Below, piece after piece: positions 52,284 through 60,739 of a DNA stretch of 64,000 nt. The first letter of the stretch is position 1, and the number at the start of each line of letters is the position of its first letter. The DNA lies in the NCBI RefSeq assembly GCF_025996515.1, contig NZ_BLRH01000060.1:930001-994000 (forward strand), written 5' to 3'. A model generated the notes under the pieces. That model was not told the origin of the DNA and did no database searches. It saw only the letters and a program-made list of their open reading frames with translations. This stretch comes from Rhizohabitans arisaemae (lineage in GTDB: Bacteria > Actinomycetota > Actinomycetes > Streptosporangiales > Streptosporangiaceae). The translations under genes were made by a program, and so were the position numbers.

Positions 52284-53347
52284 TGACTGATCTGTACCTT
52301 GCTGTGGTCGCCCAGAATCAGACGATGGGCCTTGGGGACATGGGGTGCCGGGGTGACCTCCACCTCGCGCCCGATGAGCGAGGCCTCGATCCGCCGTACC
52401 CCCCGGATGGACGCGCCACGGAGCACGATGGAGTACTCGATCTCACTGTCGATCACCTGGCAGTCGCCGGCCACCGCGGTGTACGGGCCGATGTAGGAGT
52501 CGCGGACCTGCGACCCCGCGCCCACGATCACCGGTCCGATGATCCGCGACCCGGTCACCTCGACGCCCGGCTCGATCACCACCCGGCCGATCAGCTCGGA
52601 CGTCTCGTCGACCGTGCCGAGGACGGAGGGCTCAACCGACTCCAGCACGAGGCGGTTGACCTCCAGCATGTCGGTGACGTTCCCGGTGTCCTTCCAGTAC
52701 CCGTCGATGAGGGAGGACTCCACCCGGTGCCCGTGGTCGAGCAGCCACTGAATCGCGTCGGTGATCTCCAGCTCGTTCCGCCAGGACGGCTTGAGCCGCG
52801 TCACCGCCTCGTGCACGGCAGGCGAGAACAGGTAGACGCCGACAAGGGCGAGGTCGCTCTTGGGGTTCTCCGGCTTCTCCTCCAGGCCGACGACCCGGCC
52901 TTCGACGTCGAGCTCGGCGATCCCGAACGCGCTCGGGTCGCTCACCTTGGTGAGCATGATCTGGGCGGCGGGGCGGTCCGACCGGAACCGGGTGACCAGC
53001 TCGGTGATCCCGCCGATGATGAAGTTGTCCCCCAGGTACATGACGAAGTCGTCGTCGCCGAGGTACTCCCGCGAGATCAGTACGGCGTGCGCCAGGCCCT
53101 TCGGCGCCTCCTGGTGGATGTAGGTGACCTCCAGCCCGAAGGCGGATCCGTCCCCCACCACCTCCTTGATCTCCGCGGCGGTCTCCCCCACCACGATGCC
53201 GACCTCCCGGACGCCGGCTTCGGCGATCGCCTCGAGGCCGTAGAAGAGCACGGGTTTGTTGGCCACGGGGACCAGCTGTTTCGCGGAGGTGTGCGTGATC
53301 GGACGGAGCCGGGTACCGGAACCGCCGGCCAGGACGAGTGCCTTCAC
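52280..53347 (-). CDS. rfbA: Glucose-1-phosphate thymidylyltransferase, long form
   Basis: 355 aa. MKALVLAGGSGTRLRPITHT is the nucleotidyltransferase signature (the start codon is GTG), with YLGDNFIIGGI (metal Asp) and GLEEKPENPKSDLALVGVYLF. At about 355 aa this is the long RmlA class with a C-terminal left-handed beta-helix (VLGTVDETSELIGRVVIEPGVEV onward), like RfbA/StrD relatives of actinomycetes, not the 290-aa enterobacterial form. It makes dTDP-glucose. The start directly abuts the PHPT stop (TGA-GTG), with AGAGGGG as ribosome site. Confidence 0.94.
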   Translation of the reverse strand: MKALVLAGGSGTRLRPITHTSAKQLVPVANKPVLFYGLEAIAEAGVREVGIVVGETAAEIKEVVGDGSAFGLEVTYIHQEAPKGLAHAVLISREYLGDDDFVMYLGDNFIIGGITELVTRFRSDRPAAQIMLTKVSDPSAFGIAELDVEGRVVGLEEKPENPKSDLALVGVYLFSPAVHEAVTRLKPSWRNELEITDAIQWLLDHGHRVESSLIDGYWKDTGNVTDMLEVNRLVLESVEPSVLGTVDETSELIGRVVIEPGVEVTGSRIIGPVIVGAGSQVRDSYIGPYTAVAGDCQVIDSEIEYSIVLRGASIRGVRRIEASLIGREVEVTPAPHVPKAHRLILGDHSKVQISQ

Positions 53348-54811
53348 TCAGTAAGCCCCTCTGCCGTAGAACACGGCCTGCCAGGTCTTCCACAAGATCT
53401 GTAGGTCGAGCGAGAGGGACCAGTTTTCTACGTAGCGAAGGTCAAGTCGAACCGATTCCTCCCAGCTGAGGTCGGAACGTCCGCTCACCTGCCAGAGGCC
53501 GGTGAGACCCGGCTTGACGACCAGCCTGCGCCGCACGTCGTGACCGTACCGCGCGACCTCCTCCGGAAGCGGAGGCCGCGGGCCCACCAAGGACATCTCC
53601 CCCTTCAGCACGTTAATCAACTGGGGGAGCTCGTCGACCGACCAACGCCTGAGCCAGGACCCGATGGAGGTGATCCGCGGGTCCTTCTTGATCTTGAAGA
53701 GGGCACCGTCGCTCTCGTTCAGCTCAAGCAGCTTCACCTTCTGCTGCTCGGCGTCGACGACCATGGTGCGGAACTTGTACACGTCGAAGATGGCGCCGTC
53801 CTTGCCCACCCGGGTCTGCCGGAAGAACGCCGGACCCGGACTGCCGGCCCGGATCATCGTCGAGATGATCGCGAACACCGGGGAGAGCAGGATCAGGGCG
53901 AACGCCGCGACGAGCCGGTCGTACACGCCCTTGATCACCTGACGGGCGCCTTCCAGCTCGGGGTGCTCGACGTGGAGCAGCGGCAGACCCGCGATCGGCC
54001 GGATCGAGGTACGGGGCCCGGCCACCTCCATCAGCGCCGGCGCCACGATCAGGTCGGTGTCGCTCTTCTCCAGCTCCCACGCCAGGCGCCGCAGCGCCGT
54101 ACCGTCCATCTCGGGGCAGGCCAGCACGGCGACCACCTCCGCGTCGACCTGGTCGACCACGAAGGGCACATCGCTGAAGTCGCCGAGGACCGGGATCCCG
54201 AGCACCTCGGAGGTGGCGCCCGCGGCCGATGCGTCCGGGATGCAGACCGCCACTACGTCCAAGCCGTGGTGACGCTCCCGGTTGAAGGTGCCGACCAGGT
54301 CCGCCACGGCCGAGGCGTGGCCGACCACCACCACGTTGCGCAGGTCGTGCCCGGCGATCCGGCGCCGGTGCAGCCGCTTGCGCAGCAGGAAGCGGCAGAC
54401 GAGGGAGAGTGCGGTGGCCAGCGGTATCGCCATGATGACGTAGCCGCGGGCGATGTCGGTCTTGGTGGCGTACGCCACGATCGCGACCGCCGCCGTGAGG
54501 ATGAAACCGGCGTTGGCCACCCGCCGGTACTCGTCCGAGCCGATGCCGATGAACCGCTGGTCGTACGTCCCCATCACCACGAGCGCGAGGCTCCAGAGGA
54601 ACGGCAACGCGATGCTCGTCACCACGTACGGGATGACGGAGGGCTGATTGACTCCGTCGAATCTGATGAACAAGGCCGTGATGCCCGCGACCAGACCGCA
54701 GGCAAAGTCGGTCGCACTGCTGGCGAGCACATACTTGCTCGTTCCAACGGTCGACACCCGGTTATAACGCCCTAATGCAGGGGACAACCCCACAACTTCG
54801 GACCCATGCAC
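53348..54811 (-). CDS. Initiating polyprenyl glycosylphosphotransferase (PHPT, WbaP/CpsE type)
   Basis: 487 aa. Four or five N-terminal TM helices (DFACGLVAGITALFI; LPFLWSLALVVMG; AVAIVAYA; AIPLATALSLVCRFLL) are followed by a CoA-binding/Rossmann-like domain (VVVVGHASAVADLVGTF) and the C-terminal catalytic bacterial sugar transferase domain: YDRLVAAFALILLSPVFAI (membrane-entering helix), DGAIFDVYKFRTMVVDAE, RRWSVDELPQLINVLKGEMSLVGPRPPLPEE and KPGLTGLWQVSGRSD. It transfers hexose-1-phosphate to undecaprenyl phosphate, starting the repeat unit. GTG 54811 is preferred (GGGAAGGGTGGG upstream) over TTG 54844. First gene of the rhamnose operon. Confidence 0.93.
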   Translation of the reverse strand: MHGSEVVGLSPALGRYNRVSTVGTSKYVLASSATDFACGLVAGITALFIRFDGVNQPSVIPYVVTSIALPFLWSLALVVMGTYDQRFIGIGSDEYRRVANAGFILTAAVAIVAYATKTDIARGYVIMAIPLATALSLVCRFLLRKRLHRRRIAGHDLRNVVVVGHASAVADLVGTFNRERHHGLDVVAVCIPDASAAGATSEVLGIPVLGDFSDVPFVVDQVDAEVVAVLACPEMDGTALRRLAWELEKSDTDLIVAPALMEVAGPRTSIRPIAGLPLLHVEHPELEGARQVIKGVYDRLVAAFALILLSPVFAIISTMIRAGSPGPAFFRQTRVGKDGAIFDVYKFRTMVVDAEQQKVKLLELNESDGALFKIKKDPRITSIGSWLRRWSVDELPQLINVLKGEMSLVGPRPPLPEEVARYGHDVRRRLVVKPGLTGLWQVSGRSDLSWEESVRLDLRYVENWSLSLDLQILWKTWQAVFYGRGAY

Positions 54812-55009
54812 GCGAGACCCACCCTTCCCACGCGTGACGCCCAACAGTTAACCGACTCCCCACCGCCTCCAGTGGTTGACACGAGGCGACCAATTTCTTC
54901 TGGGATGGTACATCCTGTTACGACCCGAAACAGAGAGAGACGATGTCCACATGAGGACTGTCCTGATTTCGGCAACCCTCTTGACCGTTCCAGAGTTCTG
55001 CCCTACGCC
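54812..55009. promoter_or_regulatory. Promoter region of the PHPT-rml operon
   Basis: About 200 bp upstream of the seven-gene operon, with an AT-richer part (GAAGAAATTGG on the minus strand). No single -35/-10 pair stands out. The neighbouring small gene ends here, so it also holds that gene's 3' end. Confidence 0.4.
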
Positions 55010-55366
55010 TCAGTCGAAGTCCCGGCCCATCCGCGGCGAGGGCGGCTCCGGGCTCCGCCAGACGACGGTCTGGATGTCGTCGGCGTCCGCGACCACCGCG
55101 GCCAGCCGATCCGGATCGAACTCCGGGAGATAGCGCAACCGGGTGAAGAACGACGCATCCGTCGCCGACTGCGGCACCACGCAGACCTGCCCGTCTCGGT
55201 CGAGCAGCACCACCAGGACATCCGGCCCGGAGTCCTCGGCGGCCTGCACCCGGACCTCGACGACGTCCTCCCACGCCAAAGCGTCCACGCTGCCGTCGGC
55301 ATAATGCCGGGCGACGCCCTCTTCAGTCACATATACATAGGTATCCGGCACTGGGTCGCCGTGCAT
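55010..55366 (-). CDS. Small conserved-looking protein of unknown function
   Basis: 118 aa. Acidic, with an alternating hydrophobic pattern suggesting a beta-rich (PH-like) fold: TYVYVTEEGVARHYADGSVDALAWEDVVEVRV and VLVVLLDRDGQVCVVPQS. It has no signal peptide, TM helix or cysteine motif of note (a single Cys). I do not recognise the family. Codon use is typical of the genome, so it is probably real. It is on the same strand as the polysaccharide operon, which starts 198 bases beyond its stop. Confidence 0.55.
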   Translation of the reverse strand: MHGDPVPDTYVYVTEEGVARHYADGSVDALAWEDVVEVRVQAAEDSGPDVLVVLLDRDGQVCVVPQSATDASFFTRLRYLPEFDPDRLAAVVADADDIQTVVWRSPEPPSPRMGRDFD

Positions 55367-55410
55367 GGCCGCGATTGTGACGACACTCCCCGGTTCAGTG
55401 CAACCCTCCC

Positions 55411-56295
55411 CTATGTCGATCTTCGTACGGCGAGCAGCGCCAGACTCACGCCGAGCAACGCCATCCCGGCCCAGGAGACCGCGCCGAGCCGCTCACCCAG
55501 CACCGCCACCCCGAGCACGGCCGCGACCCCCGGCTCGGCCAGGGTGAGCGTGGACGCGGTGGCCACCGGGGTGGAACGCAGTCCCCGGCCGTACAGGAAA
55601 CAGGCGAGCGCCGTCGTGGCGCAGCCCAGGTAGCCGGCGACCGCCAGCCCGCTCGGCTCGCCGAGCCAGCTCAGATCGCTGAGCGCCAGCACCGGGAGCA
55701 TCACCACCCCGGCGCCGCCGAACATCACCCCCATCATCGTGCTCGACGGGACACCCTTGGCGATCATGTGGGCGGCCACCACCGCGTAGAACGCGTAGAC
55801 CAAGCCGGCGAGCAGCGCGATCAGCACCCCCGCCGGATCCACCTCCCCCACCGCGCCGCCGAGGGTCAGCACCACACAGCCGAGTACGGCGGCCGACGTC
55901 GCCGCCAGCCACCGGCCGCTCGGCCGCCGCCGGTCGGCGAACCAGGTGATGAGACCGGTGAAAACCGGTCCGCTGCCCAGCGCCACCACGGTGCCGACCG
56001 CCACCCCGGTCCGGCTCACCGACCAGAAGAAGCAGGCCTGGTAGGCCGCCGCCGCGATCGCCGTACTGATCATCGGCAACGGCGCGGCCCGAGTCGCGGC
56101 GATCGTGCCGCCGGCCAGAAACGCCAGCAGCAGCCCGCCGATGACCAGCCGGGCCGCGGCGATCGACAACGGAGTCGCGGAATCCGGGGCGAAAGCCCCG
56201 ACCGTACCCGCCGTACCCCACAGCGCCGCAGCCCCGATGATGAACATCGGCTGAGCGCCGGGACGGGCCGGGGCCGGGGAGGAAACTTCTTGCAC
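55411..56295 (-). CDS. EamA/DMT family transporter
   Basis: 294 aa with ten TM helices in two EamA halves. First half: MFIIGAAALWGTAGTVGAFAPDSATPLSIAAARLVIGG, typical of the drug/metabolite superfamily (WG.....P..l...R). Second half: AGLVYAFYAVVAAHMIAKG ... GCATTALACFLYGRGLRSTPVATASTLTLAEPGVAAVLGVAVLGERL, where the (T)xxxEPxxAxxLgxxxLgE motif is clear. The substrate is unknown; many members export amino acids or metabolites. It ends with a short basic tail. Confidence 0.85.
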   Translation of the reverse strand: MQEVSSPAPARPGAQPMFIIGAAALWGTAGTVGAFAPDSATPLSIAAARLVIGGLLLAFLAGGTIAATRAAPLPMISTAIAAAAYQACFFWSVSRTGVAVGTVVALGSGPVFTGLITWFADRRRPSGRWLAATSAAVLGCVVLTLGGAVGEVDPAGVLIALLAGLVYAFYAVVAAHMIAKGVPSSTMMGVMFGGAGVVMLPVLALSDLSWLGEPSGLAVAGYLGCATTALACFLYGRGLRSTPVATASTLTLAEPGVAAVLGVAVLGERLGAVSWAGMALLGVSLALLAVRRST

Positions 56296-56341
56296 TGTCT
56301 ACTCTTATCGGGTCTTTTGTCGGGTCGGACGGCTGACGCGG

Positions 56342-56884
56342 TCAGCGGATGAAATCGGACTCCAGCAGCCCCATCAGGATCGAGTCGTACCATCGTCCGT
56401 CGCGCCGGAAGGCCTCCCGAGCCCGGCCTTCCTCGACGAAACCGACCTTCTCGTAGACGCGGCGGGCTGCGGCGTTTCCTGCGGCCACCCAGAGCGTGAT
56501 CCGGTGCAGGCGCATCTTGTCGAAGCCGTATCGGCAGATCACCCGCATCGCGTCCGTCGCGTAGCCGCGCCCCCAGACGTCGCGCTCGCCGAGATAGATG
56601 TCGAGTTCGGCGTTGCCCGTCTCCGGCTCGGCGTCGCGCAGCCGGACGAAACCGATCAGCCGCTCTTCCTCGCGGGGCTCGATCCCGAAGCTCACGTTCG
56701 CGTAGGAGTTCGGGTCTTGCCTCTCAAAACGGGCGACCGCTTCCGCGAAGGGTTCGGGGTGACCGTCGTCCAGCCAGCGCATCACCTCGGGATCGTTGTC
56801 CCAGCGCCACCGGGTCGCATAGTCCGCCGGACCCAGCGTCCGGAGTCGTACCAGGTCACCGGTTAGCACAGCTCCACCGTCCAT
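56342..56884 (-). CDS. GNAT family N-acetyltransferase (RimJ/RimL type)
   Basis: 180 aa. Starts VRLRTLGPADYATRWRWDNDPEVMRWLDDG, typical of RimJ/RimL enzymes. Acetyl-CoA binding is in LDIYLGERDVWGRGYATDAMRVICRYGFDKMRLHRITLWVAAGNAAARRVYEKVGFVEEGRARE, which contains Q/R-x-x-G-x-G/A (RGYATD) and N-x-x-A-x-x-x-Y-x-K-x-G-F (described as motifs). It probably acetylates an alpha-amine of a protein or small molecule. Separated by 46 bases from the EamA gene on the same strand. Confidence 0.88.
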   Translation of the reverse strand: MDGGAVLTGDLVRLRTLGPADYATRWRWDNDPEVMRWLDDGHPEPFAEAVARFERQDPNSYANVSFGIEPREEERLIGFVRLRDAEPETGNAELDIYLGERDVWGRGYATDAMRVICRYGFDKMRLHRITLWVAAGNAAARRVYEKVGFVEEGRAREAFRRDGRWYDSILMGLLESDFIR

Positions 56885-57045
56885 CCCTTTGCCGCCAGAT
56901 CCTGGTAAGTCGTATCAGACGGCCTGAAACCACTCAACGGAATATCTCCTGCCGTGAACCAATCCCGGGCGCAGCGGTAATTACCCGGTGTCCGACATCC
57001 CCGCCAAACGCTTCGGAAGGCACCGCATGAAGGAGCGAACAACCT

Positions 57046-57621
57046 ATGCCCACGATCGTTGAAGACACCGACACGGACCTGATCCGGCGGTCGTGGCAGG
57101 AGCCTGAGACCTTCGCGGAGATCTTCGACCGGCACGCACCGCAGCTCCACCGGTACGCGGCCCGCCGACTCGGCCCCGACTCAGCCGAAGACGTGGTGTC
57201 CGAGACATTCCTCTCGGCGTTCCAGCACCGACACAAATACCACCTCGACCACACCGACGCCCGGCCCTGGCTGTACGGCATCGCCTCCAACGTGATCGGC
57301 AAACGCCGCCGCCGCGAGATCGCCCGCTACCGCGCGTACGTGCGCAGCGGCGTCCACCCCGCCGAGATCACCGGCGGCCTGGTCGAGGACAACCTCACCA
57401 CCCTGGCCGTGAACAAGCCACTCGTCACCGCGCTCGCCGGCCTCAAACAGGGCGACCGGGACGTGCTGCTGCTCGTGGCCTGGGCCGAACTCACCTACGA
57501 AGAGGTCGCGGGGGCTCTGGGCATCCCGCTCGGCACCGTGCGATCCCGGCTCAACCGGGCCCGGACCAAAGTCCGGCGCTCACTGGGCCTCGACGCCCTC
57601 AAGGAGAACGACGATGAATGA
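57046..57621 (+). CDS. RNA polymerase ECF-type sigma factor
   Basis: 191 aa. Region 2: FAEIFDRHAPQLHRYAARRLGPDSAEDVVSETFLSAFQHRHKY with DARPWLYGIASNVI (regions 2.3/2.4). Region 4: LLVAWAELTYEEVAGALGIPLGTVRSRLNRARTKVRRSLG with a helix-turn-helix. A Tyr/Arg-rich linker joins them. The last bases overlap the next gene, which encodes a membrane-anchored protein of the CU044_5270 type, a usual partner of this sigma group. It likely controls its own operon in response to an envelope signal. Confidence 0.93.
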   Translation: MPTIVEDTDTDLIRRSWQEPETFAEIFDRHAPQLHRYAARRLGPDSAEDVVSETFLSAFQHRHKYHLDHTDARPWLYGIASNVIGKRRRREIARYRAYVRSGVHPAEITGGLVEDNLTTLAVNKPLVTALAGLKQGDRDVLLLVAWAELTYEEVAGALGIPLGTVRSRLNRARTKVRRSLGLDALKENDDE

Positions 57622-58678
57622 CATGACCGAGCTGAAGACGCTTTGGTCGGATATCCCGGAAGCGTCCGCCAAGGAGCTTTCCGGCTCCCGGGCCCTGCTG
57701 CTCCGGCAGACACACGCGTCGAAGCGGCGGACCTCCCCTCTGCGCCGGTACGGCCTGCGGCTGGGCCTGGCCGGCGGCCTCGCCGCGGCGATGGTCGGCG
57801 GAGTCATCGTCGTCCAGGTCGGGATGGGAGGATCGGCCGATCAGGGGGGCATCGGCGGCATCCTCGCCGCTCCGCCTGCCAACGCCCAGCAGATCCTGAA
57901 GATGGCCGCGCAGACCGCGCTGAACGACACGCTCAACCCCCGTCCGGACCAGTACCTCCACACCGAGCTCCGCACCACCTCCTACTGGCAGTCGCCGAAG
58001 GGCGGCAAGCAGGTGGACGCCACGGAGGAACGCTGGACCCCGGTGACCGGAAGAAAGCCGTCCCTGGTCCGCGAGACAACCCCCAAGATCGAGCTACCGG
58101 GGCTGGCCGTCCCCGCCGAGCGCGGCGGAACCCACGACACGCTGCACATTCCCACCTGCACCAAGCCCGTAGACGACAGCGCCCAAGCCGGGAAGCTCGC
58201 GGACTGGCCGACCGAATTGAACGCACTGCGAGCCAAGGTCCAGGCGGAGGGGGCGAAGTACACCGCGATACCCAAGAGACTCCGGTACTGGGGTGCCATC
58301 CAGACGCTCGTCAACCAAGCCGTACTCAACCCCAAGCTGACCGCCGCCCTCCTCCAGCTCGCCCAAGAGATCGACGGCATCGAGGTCGACGCGAACGCCA
58401 CAGACGCCGCCGGGCGGCCGGGCTTCGCCCTCGGCATGGTCGACGACAGGGGCGTCAAATCCCAGCTCGTCTTCGACAAGCAGACCTACCGCTACCTCGG
58501 AGAGCAGTATGTACACGGGAAGGACGTGCAGCACAGCCAACGGAAGCCTGACGGCAAAGAGCAGACCTTCACCGTCCCCAAGGGCGCCAAGAACGGCTCC
58601 GCCGTCATCAAGGTCAGCCTCGCCGACTCCCTGCCCAAGGTCGCCGAGAACGCCTCGAAGATCAAGCTCCCCTGCTGA
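57614..58678 (+). CDS. CU044_5270 family membrane-anchored protein
   Basis: 354 aa. A short cytoplasmic part (ELKTLWSDIPEASAKELSGSRALLLRQ) is followed by a TM helix about 53-73 (LGLAGGLAAAMVGGVIVVQVG) and an outside domain with ILKMAAQTALNDTLNPRPDQYLHTELRTTSYWQ, a pattern of the CU044_5270 family found next to ECF sigma factors in Streptosporangiales. The short cytoplasmic part might hold the sigma factor, so an anti-sigma-like role is possible but unproven. It overlaps the sigma gene by eight bases. A strong terminator follows. Confidence 0.82.
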   Translation: MNDMTELKTLWSDIPEASAKELSGSRALLLRQTHASKRRTSPLRRYGLRLGLAGGLAAAMVGGVIVVQVGMGGSADQGGIGGILAAPPANAQQILKMAAQTALNDTLNPRPDQYLHTELRTTSYWQSPKGGKQVDATEERWTPVTGRKPSLVRETTPKIELPGLAVPAERGGTHDTLHIPTCTKPVDDSAQAGKLADWPTELNALRAKVQAEGAKYTAIPKRLRYWGAIQTLVNQAVLNPKLTAALLQLAQEIDGIEVDANATDAAGRPGFALGMVDDRGVKSQLVFDKQTYRYLGEQYVHGKDVQHSQRKPDGKEQTFTVPKGAKNGSAVIKVSLADSLPKVAENASKIKLPC

Positions 58679-58729
58679 CACCCTGATCTCGACCTGAGTC
58701 CCGCACCCTCCTCAGGCCGAGACCTCCCA

Positions 58730-58763
58730 GAGGCGGTCACCTTCCCCATCAGGTGACCGCCTC
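58730..58763 (+). terminator. Strong intrinsic terminator
   Basis: GAGGCGGTCACCT (58730-58742), eight-base loop, AGGTGACCGCCTC (58751-58763): a perfect 13-bp stem followed by a T-rich tract (TCCTGCTTCTCTTCTTTCTT). It ends the ECF sigma operon. Confidence 0.88.
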
Positions 58764-58801
58764 TCCTGCTTCTCTTCTTTCTTCCACGGCCCCGTGTGAA
58801 C

Positions 58802-58893
58802 CGGCGAATCCACCATGGATCACGCGGCAGATCCACCACGACCATTGCGGCAGATTCACCATGTACCCCTCGGCAGATCCACCACGAGACACC
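58802..58893 (+). repeat. Four-copy 23-bp tandem repeat (iterons)
   Basis: CGGCGAATCCACCATG at 58802, then CGGCAGATCCACCACG at 58825, CGGCAGATTCACCATG at 58848 and CGGCAGATCCACCACG at 58871. The start-to-start distance is exactly 23 bp each time; 16 bp are conserved and 7 vary. Such a period (about two helical turns) places each copy on the same DNA face, as with iterons or arrays of operator sites. Confidence 0.85.
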
Positions 58894-59306
58894 GCCTTAC
58901 CGCAGCTCAGGCCCATATTTCGTTGGTTCTGAAGCAGCCTCCGGATTCGTCGTACTCAGTGGTGGACTTCACAGCGTGGAAAAGTGCTGCAGCATCGTCA
59001 CGTAGCGCTTCAGGACGCACTTCGCGGGCGGGCTACTCACCGCTGCTCGCTCACCGATACTCGCGATGTGCGGGGCAACGCCGACTTTGACAGCCAGACC
59101 GTCATTGGGACCGAATTCAGATCGCGAGGCTTCCACGACATGAATATGCCACTCACAGAGTTCAGCCGATTCATGTCAAGCAACGTCAGTATCCTTACCT
59201 AAAGGGGTGCTTGTGATCTTTCCGATAGGTCACGACAACGAGCGACGTCGTCTCGTGGGGTGAGAAGACGCCGGCCGCCCGTGCGCCCGTATGACTCGGG
59301 GGAACG
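58894..59306. other. Intergenic region upstream of the GT39-like gene
   Basis: About 410 bp with no recognisable gene. AT-richer stretches occur at 59095-59215 (GAATTCAGATCGCG; CAGTATCCTTACCTAAAG). The promoter for the plus-strand membrane glycosyltransferase is expected near 59200-59260. Confidence 0.4.
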
Positions 59307-60734
59307 TTGAGAATCCGGGCGCCTCGCGCTTCCACGCTGATCGTGCTGATGCCGGCCGCGGTGGCCCTGGCCCTCGGCCTGTGGCGGATAGACGCCGTGT
59401 CCTACTGGGCCGACGAAGGGGTGTCCGTCTCGATCGCCGGCCGCCCCTGGTCGGACCTGCCGACGATCCTGCAGCACATGGATCTGGCGCACGCCTTCTA
59501 CTACGTCCTGCTGAAATGCGTCATCTGGCTCGGCGGCACCGGCGAGATCGTCACCCGGCTGCCCTCGGTGATCGCCACCGCGGCGACCGCCGGAATCCTG
59601 GCCGCCCTCGGCCGCAGAATCGACTCCACCACCACAGGCCTGTGCGCCGGCCTCATCTACGCCCTGCTCCCCATGGTCAGCCGCTACGCCCAGGAGGCCC
59701 GCCAGTACGCCCTGGTCACCGCCTTGGTCATCGGTGCCACCTACCTGCTCGTGGTCACCGTCGAGCAGGATCCGAAGCGGGTACGGCCATGGGCGGGTTA
59801 CGCGCTCATGCTGGGAGTGGCGTCCTGGTTGCACCTCTACGCCCTGTTCATCCTGCCCGCCCATGCGGCCGTCCTGCTCCGGCGGCGCCAGGAGGGAGTC
59901 TGGTCCCGCTGGTTCCTCGCGGCCGGCACCGCCTGTGCGCTCGCAGCCCCGCTCGCCCTGGCCGCCCGGAGTCAGGTCGGCTTGATCTCCTGGCTTCCCC
60001 GGCCCGACCTCGGCACGATCCGGCACCTGCGCTGGCTGGTCTTCGGCGGAAACCCCGTGGTGATCTGGACGGTCCTGGCACTCGCCGTCATCGGACTGTG
60101 CGTGCCGCTCACCCCGACGGTCCGCACCGTCGCCCTTCCCTGGCTGGTGCTCCCGATCGGCCTGATGGTCGCCATCTCCCTCACCGTGCAGCCGATCTTC
60201 TACCCGCGCTACGTCCTGTACTGCGTGGGCGCGCTGGCGCTCGCCGCCGGAGCCGGAGTCACCCGTACCGTCACCTGGGTCACCCGCCGCGCACCGGCCT
60301 ACCTGGTGCCGGTGGTCCTGCTCGCACTGATCGCCGGATTCGTGGGCCCCGCCCACGCCGTCATCAGAGAACCCGGCACCAGACCCGACGATCTACGCGC
60401 CCTCGCCCACGCCCTCCGCGACCACGCCCGCCCCGGCGACGCCGTCCTCTACGTGCCCGCCGGCAACTGGATGTCGGTCCTGCCCTACCCCGACTCCGTC
60501 GCGGGGCTCGACACCCGCACCCTCCACGCCGACACCTTCTTCGGCGAACTCCCCCCCGACCGCCTCCGCCAGGCGCTCACCGGCCTCACCCGCATCTGGC
60601 TGGTGCAGAACAAGAAGAGCTACGGCAACGCCCTCGAACTCCACAACGACCCCCGCTTCCGCCAAACCGCCCACTGGTCCTTCGGCACCCGCCAACTCTC
60701 CCGCTACGACCGCCTCCCCACCCCCCAACGCTGA
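59307..60734 (+). CDS. GT39/ArnT-like membrane glycosyltransferase (GT-C fold)
   Basis: 475 aa with about eleven TM helices. YWADEGVSVSIAGRPWSDL after TM1 carries the D-E motif of GT-C enzymes (GT39/GT83), and RLPSVIATAATAGILAALGRRI, ALLPMVSRYAQEARQYALVTAL are family-typical. It would transfer a sugar from a polyprenyl-phosphate donor to an acceptor outside the membrane, such as protein or wall glycan. The start is TTG 59307 (TTGAGAATC), with GGGGGAA just before. The next gene starts 5 bases after its stop, so they may be cotranscribed. Confidence 0.85.
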   Translation: MRIRAPRASTLIVLMPAAVALALGLWRIDAVSYWADEGVSVSIAGRPWSDLPTILQHMDLAHAFYYVLLKCVIWLGGTGEIVTRLPSVIATAATAGILAALGRRIDSTTTGLCAGLIYALLPMVSRYAQEARQYALVTALVIGATYLLVVTVEQDPKRVRPWAGYALMLGVASWLHLYALFILPAHAAVLLRRRQEGVWSRWFLAAGTACALAAPLALAARSQVGLISWLPRPDLGTIRHLRWLVFGGNPVVIWTVLALAVIGLCVPLTPTVRTVALPWLVLPIGLMVAISLTVQPIFYPRYVLYCVGALALAAGAGVTRTVTWVTRRAPAYLVPVVLLALIAGFVGPAHAVIREPGTRPDDLRALAHALRDHARPGDAVLYVPAGNWMSVLPYPDSVAGLDTRTLHADTFFGELPPDRLRQALTGLTRIWLVQNKKSYGNALELHNDPRFRQTAHWSFGTRQLSRYDRLPTPQR

Positions 60735-60739
60735 AACCC

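Noticed and set aside
58802-58893. CRISPR array
   Set aside because: The repeat core is 16 bp with only 7 variable bases between copies, too short for repeats and spacers; no cas genes.
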